From contig JABBOT010000001.1 of assembly GCA_016165875.1 (NCBI GenBank), positions 47,594,625 through 47,658,624 on the forward strand: DNA of 64,000 nt. The letters are read 5' to 3'. Positions 50,601-62,600 of this stretch are shown here, piece by piece; the first letter of the stretch is position 1; every line of letters begins with the position of its first letter. Both the position numbers and the translations under genes were made by a program. The stretch comes from Acanthopleura granulata (Eukaryota; Mollusca; Polyplacophora; Chitonida; Chitonidae). The notes beneath the pieces are model-generated. The model was given only the letters and a program-made list of their open reading frames with translations. It did not search any database and was not told where the DNA came from.

Positions 50601-53600
50601 CTTTCACCAAAGCCAGTCTCTTAATTAACAACAGATATGTTAATGCAGTCATGTACATGTATGTAAAGCTTGGCTCATCAGGGGACTGTACTCTGCACAA
50701 ACACACACGTCCCTCTCATCAGCCATGCCTCTGGCTGCACTCCTATGGTTGAACCAGGCATTGTAACTGATATAACTGGATAACAGCTTTGTATGTATTA
50801 GTCTCCGGCTAAACACACACTATATGCTTGAAATGCCAATTAATTTGGGAACAGTGTGCCATGCATAATTGATGTGACATCTGTCCTAAGTCAAAATTGC
50901 TTTAATTTTAAAGACAATTAAAAGACTAACATTATAGGGCATGCAAACAAAAAATGTCAGTCTACCTGTATGTGTCAGTTATGCCCATTATTTATGCACA
51001 AATAATGGTGGTTATAGTATATAGTGTGAGTTGTGACCATGTATGTATAATTTAGTGAGAATAGTTATAATCATGAGTCTACAATCAACACGCAATATTA
51101 AGGAAATCTGATGTAAAGTACAATTTATGCACCTTTCTAATTGGATTTTGCAGACAAAACTATGTTTCCAGATAGAGCTGGCCAATTTCAAGGCTTCAAA
51201 AAAAGTATAATTTTATCAGTTTACATGAAATAATGCCCTCAATAAGATTGAATAGACATCTTGCAAACATACAAAAATGGTCGAAGAATCAGTGTAAAAC
51301 AGAAAAAAATAATTGAAAAAACAAATGTGTCAGCTTGAAATACCATAATGTATACAGTGTATGTGGGAGATCTGCTGCCCCAAGCTGAACTGAGGCTCAT
51401 ACAGAAATTGATGGGCTAATTATGGCACAAAGGAACTCTCTTGTTTCAATAATCCGTCTGTTCATAAAAATATACACCACCATGTAGGTAGGTGTACTAG
51501 CTTGAATGTTATCATTCTGGCTTGACAGTGAACTTAGCAATATGTACAAAACAAAAGAAAGTTCTGACATATTATTTAAACTGCTTTGGTTATAAACAAT
51601 GGCAGATGACAAAGATATCTTATTTTAGAACCTCAATGCAAAACTATTGTGAACCAGCAATGAACCATCAACACAAATGAACATGCCTCATTTTCGCTGA
51701 CTGGTTTCTTTTTAAACCATGAGATAGATTTCAATTTCATTGACAACAAAAAAGTAGATAATGTTAGAAATGAAGACGTTGTTTTTTTTTGTTCTACATA
51801 TTTATCAATTCAAACATGTCCTTCAGCTAACATTAAATGAACATTAACATGGCACTGTAATGAATTACATGTATTACCCAAATACCATATTTATGTAAAC
51901 AGACTCAGTTTGAGGTACACCTGCTTTTATATTACCTGAAAACATGAAATTCACTTATAATAAATACAGCTTTCTTAAACCACCACAAGTTAAAAGTGTC
52001 TTCTACATGGCTGACCAAAAAGTCAACACCCATGCCAGTAGTGGAAAGAAAAGTGTGGAGTAAGTGATTAAGTTATACCAATGTAACTGGCGCATGAAGA
52101 TAATAACCAGCATACTGCAGAGATGGGTTAAATGTGCTCAATGAGGAAGGCTGATGACATCCTGTGAAAAAACTGATAATACGAGGAAGAGTGAGTTTGG
52201 GTAACATTAAACAATAAACAGCATCACAGGAGCACACTTCACAAGACAAAAGCATTCATGCACATTTGCACATTGTCCTTTAAAGGAAACCCCTCACACC
52301 TTTATCTTCTCAGTTAATATTCCCTTCATAAAATATGTCAAAAATTCACCCCAAACAGGGCTTATTTAGAGAAATATGGTCATGAAATCTTACTTTTATT
52401 TAATTATTTGGTTGGTGTTTAACGCTATACTCAAGAACATTTCACTTACACATGACAGGCGGCCAGCATTATGGTGGGAGGAAACTGAGCAGAGCCCGGG
52501 GGAAACCTGCCACCATCTACAGATTGCTGGCAGACCTTCCCATGTATGGCCAGAGAGGGAGCCAGCATAAGCTGGACTTTAACTCACAGTGACAGCATTG
52601 GTGGGAGGCCTCTGGGTCATTATGCTGCCCTAGCCTGCTACTCAACTGAGCCACATCATCCTACCTTCCAAAAAATCCTCTCTCAAAATCTGGCAAAATA
52701 TATAACATTTTGGTTGTGATATTTAAAGTCAAACAGAGTATGTACATATGTACATGTAAATAATTCAAACTGAAAGCACTACACTGTATTCTTGACATAG
52801 TACAAAAAAGGCGAAACAGTTGCCACTAGCTTCGGAACTTTAAATATTTATAGCCATTTATGTGAACACTGAGAGCAAATGGCAGCTGAGATACCAACGT
52901 ATCAATAATTTTGTGCACGATCATTTATTGTACATGCTTGTAGATCTTTTTATCACAGCTAAGCCAAACATTGTCACAGAGGAAATGTGTGGTGTATTGT
53001 CAGCAACAAGAAGTTGTTGAATTCCAAATGTTTCAGCAGCAATGTATCTTTGAAACTATACATTATATCAAAGGAATGCAGCCCTTTATATACAAAGACA
53101 TACATGTAACAAAGTGTTAAAACTAATGTCAACTTTGTAGCTGCTTGAATACTTTGTTTCCACATAGATACATATATTAAAGTTAAATATATGTGTATAT
53201 GTATAATCACAGTAAAAATTCAAGATACTGGTTAATTAATTTTCTCCATATTGATCTAGGACAAACGCAGTCTACATGTGTAGGTGGAAATTCCACAGCA
53301 TACTACTTGCAGTGTATTTACTGGCCGACTGTATATCCAACTGGGGTTAATAAAAAAATTTTTATACATACATATACAGAATTAGGCTAAAAAGAGATCG
53401 GTTAAAAATACCTTTCCTAACGTTAGAAATAACACCGTCAAAATATCTCACCAGGCAGTTTCTGGTCCTGCAAGCCTCTCCTGCATGACACTGTCCCATG
53501 GCTCACAGCTACCGACACTTCCAAACTAATATGGAGACAACTAGCTACGTGGAACATCCCCATGGAAATTTAGCCAGATCGATGCAGTAGGATTCCTCAT

Positions 53601-56600
53601 CATTTCCAGGTATATACCCTCAAGCTAGCTCCAGAGGTCTTAGACTCAATTAGGGAGCAAGTGATGATGTATGCATGCATTGCACTCCACATGAGCAGGG
53701 GAGGTGACCAAGTTGAGCACATGCAGACAGCAGACAGCATACCTATTAGACCTGGCAATAACTGCAACTTAAACCCACTAACAATCCTAGTGTTGTAAAT
53801 GCGTCTTTTTGGATGCTGTCTAGCCTACCATATGCTATGTTTGCTTAATTTTCCAACAGAGTGTCACAATCAATTTAAAACATTCTCATTACTGTTCTAA
53901 TTCTCAGTCATAAGAAGGTCATGAGATTTCAGATATCAACTGCTGGTAAATGTTGTAAACATGTACACAGGCATTTCACCTAAAGTTTAGCCGTTTTCAA
54001 GTGACGTATCTTGCCTGATTTCAACTGATACAGCCACCTTAGTGAAATCTGATTGATTACTAATAAGAAAAACTTAAATTGTTGGCAACATAATTGTACA
54101 TCAGAGTGTGCATTTTACCGACCAAACCTCAGGTGATATACAGCAGGCATACATGGAAAGTACATGTAGCCTAATTCTTCTAATTATTGGGACATTTATT
54201 AAACCTGCTGAAAGCAAAATATTACATTTCTCTACCCAGTTTTTTGAAAAAGTAAACATATGGACATGTTATTCATTTGATTGTATAACCATGGGAGGAA
54301 AAAACCACGGGAGGAAAAAAGAAATTTTGTATCCTTGTTAGATTTACATGTATGTTAGTTAAAAAGGGCAGATTGGGTGTCTCAAAGATTAGAAGAATTA
54401 GGGTATCAATTGAAGTGGTCATACATGTGTGTACAAATTCAGTGTGTAATTCAGAGTCATATGGTTATGCTGATATATGTATACATATACACACACACTA
54501 CGTCTACAAAAGTAAACAATAATGCATTATTTCATTGTCAATAACATCCCTCCTTGATCCCCCAGGGCTTGTGTAATGAAGCTTTCCTCACCTCTGGCAG
54601 TAATTTGTTAATGGGCACACTCCCTCCTTTACACCTGGTCATTCATGCATACGTGTATGATTTGCCAGACTACCCCACAACATTTAATTCACCAAAACAT
54701 AATTAGCTAATCAAACCAATTAAGCCCCTTTAGTAGATAAAAGCCACGAAACAATAAAAAGTAAACTTGAAATAATCAACTCATGATGTGCTTGTTTTCT
54801 ATATGTTACTGTAACCATAATAAGGAATAATCTATCTTTATCTTTTATAGTATTATTTCAGTTATCTGAATGACAATATTGCAGTGTGCAACTAAATTAT
54901 ACGAATTCATCTATTTATTTTTGAATTGGTGTATAATCTTGAACAAGTTTATGGATTAAGGAATTTGGAGCGGCTAAAATCTTGAGATATAGTGTGTATA
55001 TGAGATAAAAATCAACTATTATTATCACCAATTTATGTAATTAACAAATGACCCTATAAAGGCACCACGTATCCTCAGAATATGGTATATTTAAGATCTG
55101 AACAGATTAGAACAGTCATGCTGAATGCTGCACTGCACACTAACCATACATAAAGGTACTTTAAATTAGAGGTAATGTTTTTTTTGAAAAGATATATTTT
55201 CAATAAAATCAATATCTGCTGACACAAGTATATGTACACATATTTTGTAGTCATGCTAATTGCATCAAACAATGATTGCTTGAGCAGCATACTGTAGAAC
55301 AGAACCATACCAACCCCAGAGAGATATTAAACCTTCACAACAGTTCCAGGAAAACATGATCATACAAATACCACATACACCTGGGTGATCCAACTGAATG
55401 CCTTCGGTGCCAAATTCTACAGAAACAGCCCTAAACACAGCTGTAAGGATTGAAGCTCAAGTAGAATGCAAGGAAGTTCCACAGAAAAGGGATGTCCTAG
55501 ATGTAGTGCTAAATGTATGCCTCAAGCTCAAGTAGAAATGCAAGCAGTGTCATAGAACAGGATGTTCTAAACACAGTGTAAGGTATGAAGCTCAAGTAGA
55601 ATACAGGCAGTGTCACAAAATGGAGCTGTCCTGCACACAGTGGTTGGCATGAAGTTCAAGTAGAGTGAAGGCAGTGTCACAAAACAGGGCTGTCCTAGAC
55701 AGTGGTAGGCATAGCACTCAAGCAGAATGCAGGCAGTGTCATACAACAGGGCTGTCCTTGACACAGTGGTAGGCATGACACTCAAGTAGAATGCAGGCAG
55801 TGCCACAAAACAGCACGGTCCTAGATCGTTCTATAAGCATGAAGCACAAGCAAAGTGTGCACCAGTGGTATCAAAAGCATGATTCAACTGGAAAATGGAG
55901 ACGTGCTATATTCCCTCACTGTCAGTGAAGCTCAGATACACTGTCACAGTACACTACCTAGTTTCCTCTGCTTACCGTGTACAGAACATTTAAAGTAAAC
56001 TAAACCACCTGATTGAGTCTTATCAGCTGAAATTGTTGCTTGCAATCCCCAAAACTTCAATTCTATTACATGCACCAGTGTAGAAAACAAAAATCTGGTC
56101 TATCTAAGAAGCTCTAGCCTGTATAGAAGTAATCTAAAAAGTTGGTACCGAGTAGGGAACTGCAGAGCTTCAATATCAGCAGACATTAAAATCATCATGA
56201 TCCTAACAGGTAAATAGATAACCCAAACACTAATTTCAAAAAACTGCAGAGCTTCAGTATCGGTAGATATTAAAATCATCATGCTCCTGACAGGTAAATG
56301 GATAAAGCGGAGATAAATTCCAAAAGCTAAGGAGAAAGTTTTGTATTGATATTTGCCTACTGAATGGGCCCCAAACCATGACGCAATCCACAGCATCCAG
56401 CTTTACCACATGGGAAGGAATTTCCCCACGTCTGAGTCAAATGCATGCTGGTTTAGCTCATACAATGAAAACAATAAGTAAGCCTTTTTTGAGGAAAGTC
56501 TATGAAGATGCAGTCTATGACGTACCTATACAGATTATATAGCGCATGAAGGGATGTATGATTTTCTGTATCATTCAATACGACACTAAAGACTTCAAAA

Positions 56601-59600
56601 CTAATTTCAGCAAATCATCTGACTGTATACGAAATAAACATGTAAGGGCCTAACTGGCGTCTCGAGTCATTCTGATATTCAACAAAGTGTTGTCTTGGCA
56701 CGATTCAACTCCAAGAAGCGAACGGACGTTCGCTAGTAATGAAGCGTGGGCTACGTGAGGGTCATTACTGTTAATCAATCTGAGTGTGGCGGGGAAAGAA
56801 AGTAAAGTTTACCTCGGGCTGCCAGCGCTGGTGGTTGTGGGACATTGTTCCCTCCGAGTTAGTGAGACGCAATAGGGTTTTGTTCACGGAAAACTTCTCT
56901 TGAAGTCAGCAACGAGCCAACAACAACACAGAACAGGCAACATTTCACATGCCTGCAGCTATGTAATGATGTCCCCGTCCAGTCTGCTTCACTCGAGAAC
57001 TTCCGACAGGCTAAAAATAGAACGGTCTGTTCCCAAAATCTCGGGATAAAAAGGGGTGCAGATTCTGCCAGATTGAATGATCTGCGTTGCAACAAACTTT
57101 GTAACTGTGGACCAAACCTAAACCGCATAGCACACATTCAACAGTCTGTTGTATTTGACTAGTCTAAGCTCATCCAGTAAATTCCACAGCCATTTGATTT
57201 GTTTAATGATAAACAATGATCACGCTTTGATTGCGCACTGCGCTGTCTGTATGGACCGGCCGCATGAAACGCAGAAACCAGTGGCCTCAGTTTTACGATT
57301 ACAGTTATATGTATCTAGCCTATCTAAGCCTACGGCAAGAACTATCACCAATGGAGTATGTATGGACAGTGGGTGGCAGCCTTCACCTGTCTTTTTTTCT
57401 GTTTAATTATCATTTACTATTCCCGAAGGGAATCTGCTTTAATACCGCTATAATTAAGTCTATTAACTAAACAGACCTTGACGCGCATACACATGTACTT
57501 ACGCACAAATCATCTTCAATTAACCACTTTGAAACCGTGGAATAAAATGTATCCAAAAAACCTGGTAACATACTGTCATATGCTACACATGATATATACA
57601 TGTAGGGCTGCACAATCTATATAGTATATAGTACAGCTAATTAAAGCGGGTATTCCTTGTCGTGATATGTGATTACATAACCAAATCCCAGCGGCATTAG
57701 ACAACTGAGCCAGTGAAGCGCCCACACTTGTGTTGTATCATGGGTGGCCACAATTATAGTGACCTGTATCACACATGTGACATTGGTCAAGATGCTCAGC
57801 TGTAGGGAGGGCAATGCCGTAGACAACTGAGCCAGTGAAGCGCCCACACTTGTGTTGTATCATGGGTGGCCACAATTATAGTGACCTGTATCACACATGT
57901 GACATTGGCCAAGATGCTCAGCTGTAGGGAAAACAATGCCTTAGACAACTGAGCCAGTGAACTGCTCACACTTTTGTTGTATCATGGGTGGGGACAGTTA
58001 TAGTGATCTGTATCACACATGTGAAGTTGGTCAAGATGCTCAGCTGTAGGGAGGGCAATGCCGTAGACAACTGAGCCAGTGAAGCGCCCACATTTGTGTT
58101 GTATCAAGGATGGCCACAGTTATAGTTACCCGTATCACACATGACATTGGCTAAGACGCTCAGCTGTAGGGAGGGCAATGCCTTAGGCATCTGAGCCAGT
58201 GAGGTGCCCACGCCTTTGTTGTATTATGGGTGGCCACAGTTATAGTGACCTGTATCACACATGTGACATTGGTCAAGATGCTCAGCTGTAGGGAGAGCCA
58301 GCGAGGCGCCCACACTTTTGTTGTATCATGGGTGGGGACAGTTATAGTGATCTGTATCACACATGTGACATTGGTCAAGATGCTCAGCTGTAGGGAGAGC
58401 AATGCCGTAGACAACTGAGCCAGCAAAGCGCCCACACTTTTGTTGTATCATGGGTGGGGACAGTTATAGTGACCTGTATCACACATGTGACATTGGTCAA
58501 GATGCTCAGCTGTAGGAAGAGCAATGCCGTAGACAACTGAGCCAGTGAAGCGCCCACACTTTTGTTGTATCATGGGTGGGGACAGTTATAGTGATCTGTA
58601 TCACACATGTGAAGTTGGTCAAGATGCTCAGCTGTAGGGAGAGCAATGCCGTAGACAACTGAGCCAGTGAAGCGCTCACACTTTTGTTGTATCATGGGTG
58701 GGGACAGTTATAGTGATCTGTATCACACATGTGAAGTTGGTCAAGATGCTCAGCTGTAGGGAGGGCAATGCCGTAGACAACTGAGCCAGTGAGGCGCCCA
58801 CGCCTTTGTTGTATCATGGGTGGCCACAATTATAGTGACCTGTATCACACATGTGACATTGGTCAAGATGCTCAGCTGTAGGGAGAGCCAGCGAGGCGCC
58901 CACACTTTTGTTGTATCATGGGTGGGGACAGTTATAGTGATCTGTATCACACATGTGACATTGGTCAAGATGCTCAGCTGTAGGGAGAGCAATGCCGTAG
59001 ACAACTGAGCCAGTGAACTGCTCACACTTTTGTTGTATCATGGGTGGGGACAGTTATAGTGATCTGTATCACACATGTGAAGTTGGTCAAGATGCTCAGC
59101 TGTAGGGAGGGCAATGCCGTAGACAACTGAGCCAGTGAAGCGCCCACATTTGTGTTGTATCAAGGATGGCCACAGTTATAGTTACCCGTATCACACATGA
59201 CATTGGCTAAGACGCTCAGCTGTAGGGAGGGCAATGCCTTAGGCATCTGAGCCAGTGAGGTGCCCACGCCTTTGTTGTATTATGGGTGGCCACAGTTATA
59301 GTGACCTGTATCACACATGTGACATTGGTCAAGATGCTCAGCTGTAGGGAGAGCCAGCGAGGCGCCCACACTTTTGTTGTATCATGGGTGGGGACAGTTA
59401 TAGTGATCTGTATCACACATGTGACATTGGTCAAGATGCTCAGCTGTAGGGAGAGCAATGCCGTAGACAACTGAGCCAGTGAAGCGCCCACACTTGTGTT
59501 GTATCATGGGTGGGGACAGTTATAGTGACCTGTATCACACATGTGACATTGGTCAAGATGCTCAACTGTAGGGAGAGCAATGCCGTAGACAACTGAGCCA

Positions 59601-62600
59601 GTGAAGCGCCCACACTTTTGTTGTATCATGGGTGGGGACAGTTATAGTGATCTGTATCACACATGTGAAGTTGGTCAAGATGCTCAGCTGTAGGGAGGGC
59701 AATGCCTTAGACAACTGAGCCAGTGAAGCGCCCACACCATTGTTGTATCATGGGGGCACAGTTATAGTCACCTGTATGAAACATGTGACACTGGTCAAGA
59801 TGCTCAGCTGTTGGAAAAGCAATGTGTTTGACAACTTGAGCCAAAACCTTGACTGAGTTTTATAGCATATTGGATACTTACTGGTTTTAGCATCTGTGTC
59901 ACTTGATCTTAAGCATGATATATATGCACTTCCATGCCTATTAAATTTCAAGAATGTTTAATTTTAAATAGTTTTAATAGTTATACTTACATACAAAATA
60001 GCTTTGTGGAATCTGCCCCGGCCCCTTTGTATTGTTTTCATTTGATTGTTAAATATACTGAAAGCACAGTATTTCAGTAATTCTAGACCAATCACGTGCA
60101 ATAAATGTGAACTGACATTACGGCATATTTGTTACATCATTGTGCTATGGTGCTAGGGGGTGTGTAAATTGTTACTTCTTAAACATTTACACGAACAGTT
60201 AGAATAAAATCCTACCTGACATAAAATGACACTAGGCCGGATTTCACCGGATATCTTTAACTATTGCCAATTATGCTGTAATGTTCTATATTGTATTCCT
60301 GGAAAAGCCAGGATTCCGAGAGGGGAGATTAAGCAACTTCAAGATGGATCTCAGCTGCATTGTTTCATCTGTTTATTAAATATGATGAGGTCATTTGAGG
60401 TCATTCTAGACCAGTGACTCCCAAATGGTAACTGACACCATTCTCTCACCTAATTCTGCTCAAGGCGAGGTACCAGGGGACGTGTAAGTTGTTACTTTTC
60501 AAGGATTTATATAAACAGTTACAATCAAACCTTACATGAGGGAAACTGACAAGAGGCCGGAATTCACGTTTTAACACATTTTTGATGAAATACTGGACAC
60601 ATGTTGGCCGACCAGGGAATAAACATAGAATGGCAAATGTGCGTGAGGTTGGAGGGTTAAACAATCACGTCCATGATGTTTCTCTGGAAAATCAAGAAAA
60701 ACACCCAAGAGTTTAATGTCGTCACATTATGGCCCGGAAGACCAGGATTGTATGTCAATTTTTTTTTACACCCATTAAGGTTATGTACACACTCTTGGGC
60801 CTACGGAATACCGATAATTCGGTTCGTATAAATTATGCTACACCTGAATTAGCAATGTTCTTGATAAGAAGCAACGAGTTGATAAGTTGCTCAGGTGACT
60901 GCGAACGTGTGTGAAGATCCTTATTGTGCTCCACCTGTAAACTTATTATGATCTGATTTTGAGAAATCTACCCCCAAAGGACCGAAATAAATGTTCTCGT
61001 ATACAATGCAAAACCACAACTTGGGTTGAAAATTGTCGAAAATGTTCACCAATACAGGAGAACAAACCATTTGAGTTTTCTCATTATAAGTAACCCTCTT
61101 CGTCAGGCTGAGTAAACATATATCAGAAGGCCCTGCATAGTATCGATGACTATTTATCTTTGCATGCTTTTATCTCTTTACTCTTTACACGCCGCTGACA
61201 GGCATATTGTGTCAATTTCTGAATACAATGAAATATATCCCTCTCCCGTTTTGATCGAGTTGGATGGCGGAAAACGATTTATTTTATTTTTATTGCAGTT
61301 TTACTCTATAAGCATACAGAAGAATATTTTACTTACACGACGATGGCCGGTATTAAAGTGGGAGCACACCAGACAAAGCCTGGTGGAAACATCTGCAGGT
61401 TCCTGGCAGACCGGAGAGGAAGACGGCATGATCTTGACTCGAACTCACAGCGAGGGTTGAAAATACATGATTTGATTATCACCCAGTGGATGATACTTCC
61501 GGTTCACGATAGGGGACATAATGAACCGTCATACTCATTTAGTTCTAGCTTAGATCATGTAGTTGAGTTTGTTCACACCTACGGCGAATGTAGATGGATG
61601 TGTTTGTAAACACTGATTTAGTTTTATACAGGAAGTCGTTGTTTAGGGTAAACTTTCAGGTACTGTTTACATTTTCTGTTGAGGAAATTCAAGCGTCCGT
61701 CAATTCTTATGCGCAGCCTGACCGACTTATATAAAATATAGCAAAGTCATTATAACGCATCATGTCATCTGCGATATTTGCCTTTCACCTATATACTGTG
61801 GACTGAAATTACACGTCCTGTATTGCATGTATTATGGCATAAGTGTATGGAATAAGATGTAAGTCCAAGTGTACAAATCAATCGCTTAATTGGAAGTCCA
61901 TCTTACAGAACCCTTCACCTTATACTCTCGGAAATGTAGCTTTATAATCTCTAAGAAACATGATCTAGTCATGAATAAAGCATTTATTTCCTGTTGCGGT
62001 GAGACAAAATACCGAATGAATTCATCACACCGTCTGCACATCATTTATCTGCGATGTTTGCTACAATATCAAATGTTCCTCAATTTGTGCAAGCAGACTG
62101 AAATATAATTGAGGTCCCATATAAAACGATCGAGTGGTTATTATAGGTTCACCCTACAATGTGGGAGTCGAAGCACTCACTATTGAACACATACCATTTA
62201 ACCCCCTAAGAAGACTTCAGTATAGAGTGTTTCGTTATCTCTCAATGATTTTACATGTTTATCATTTTGATGAAACATGCAAAGAATTAAGGTGACGTTT
62301 ATTCGTCTTCTCTCAGCAACAGAAAAACGTTATGGATGGATTTGGATGGATCAATAGTGTAAGGCAGTATAATAGACCTATAACTGGCCCATCTGTTTGA
62401 TTTACATAAACCATGAAACAGACAGACATGTTATACAGCCCTCCCTCCACACGGGTCAAGCACCATCACCTAGCCACACGTGACAACAGTAAACAGTTAC
62501 ACTACAAATGGATATATATTGCTGGAATACAGCACAAGAACAGAAGACACACCACCAAACTAAAATTATGCCATCACTTGATCCGTGTATAGCAGACCGG

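Larger units (their letters stand above)
41903..53451 (-). other. ASPP intron or internal promoter region
   Basis: The first kilobase (41903-42960) is less AT-rich than the rest and could be a promoter for the 41792-41902 exon. A C13-type run lies near 44010. Family Q, the 47.4-kb minisatellite, one MITE and one SINE follow. Confidence 0.5.

Noticed and set aside
58160..59491. Several near-identical 91-codon and 62-codon open frames
   Set aside because: Products of the 122-bp satellite and its higher-order duplication, not a gene family.
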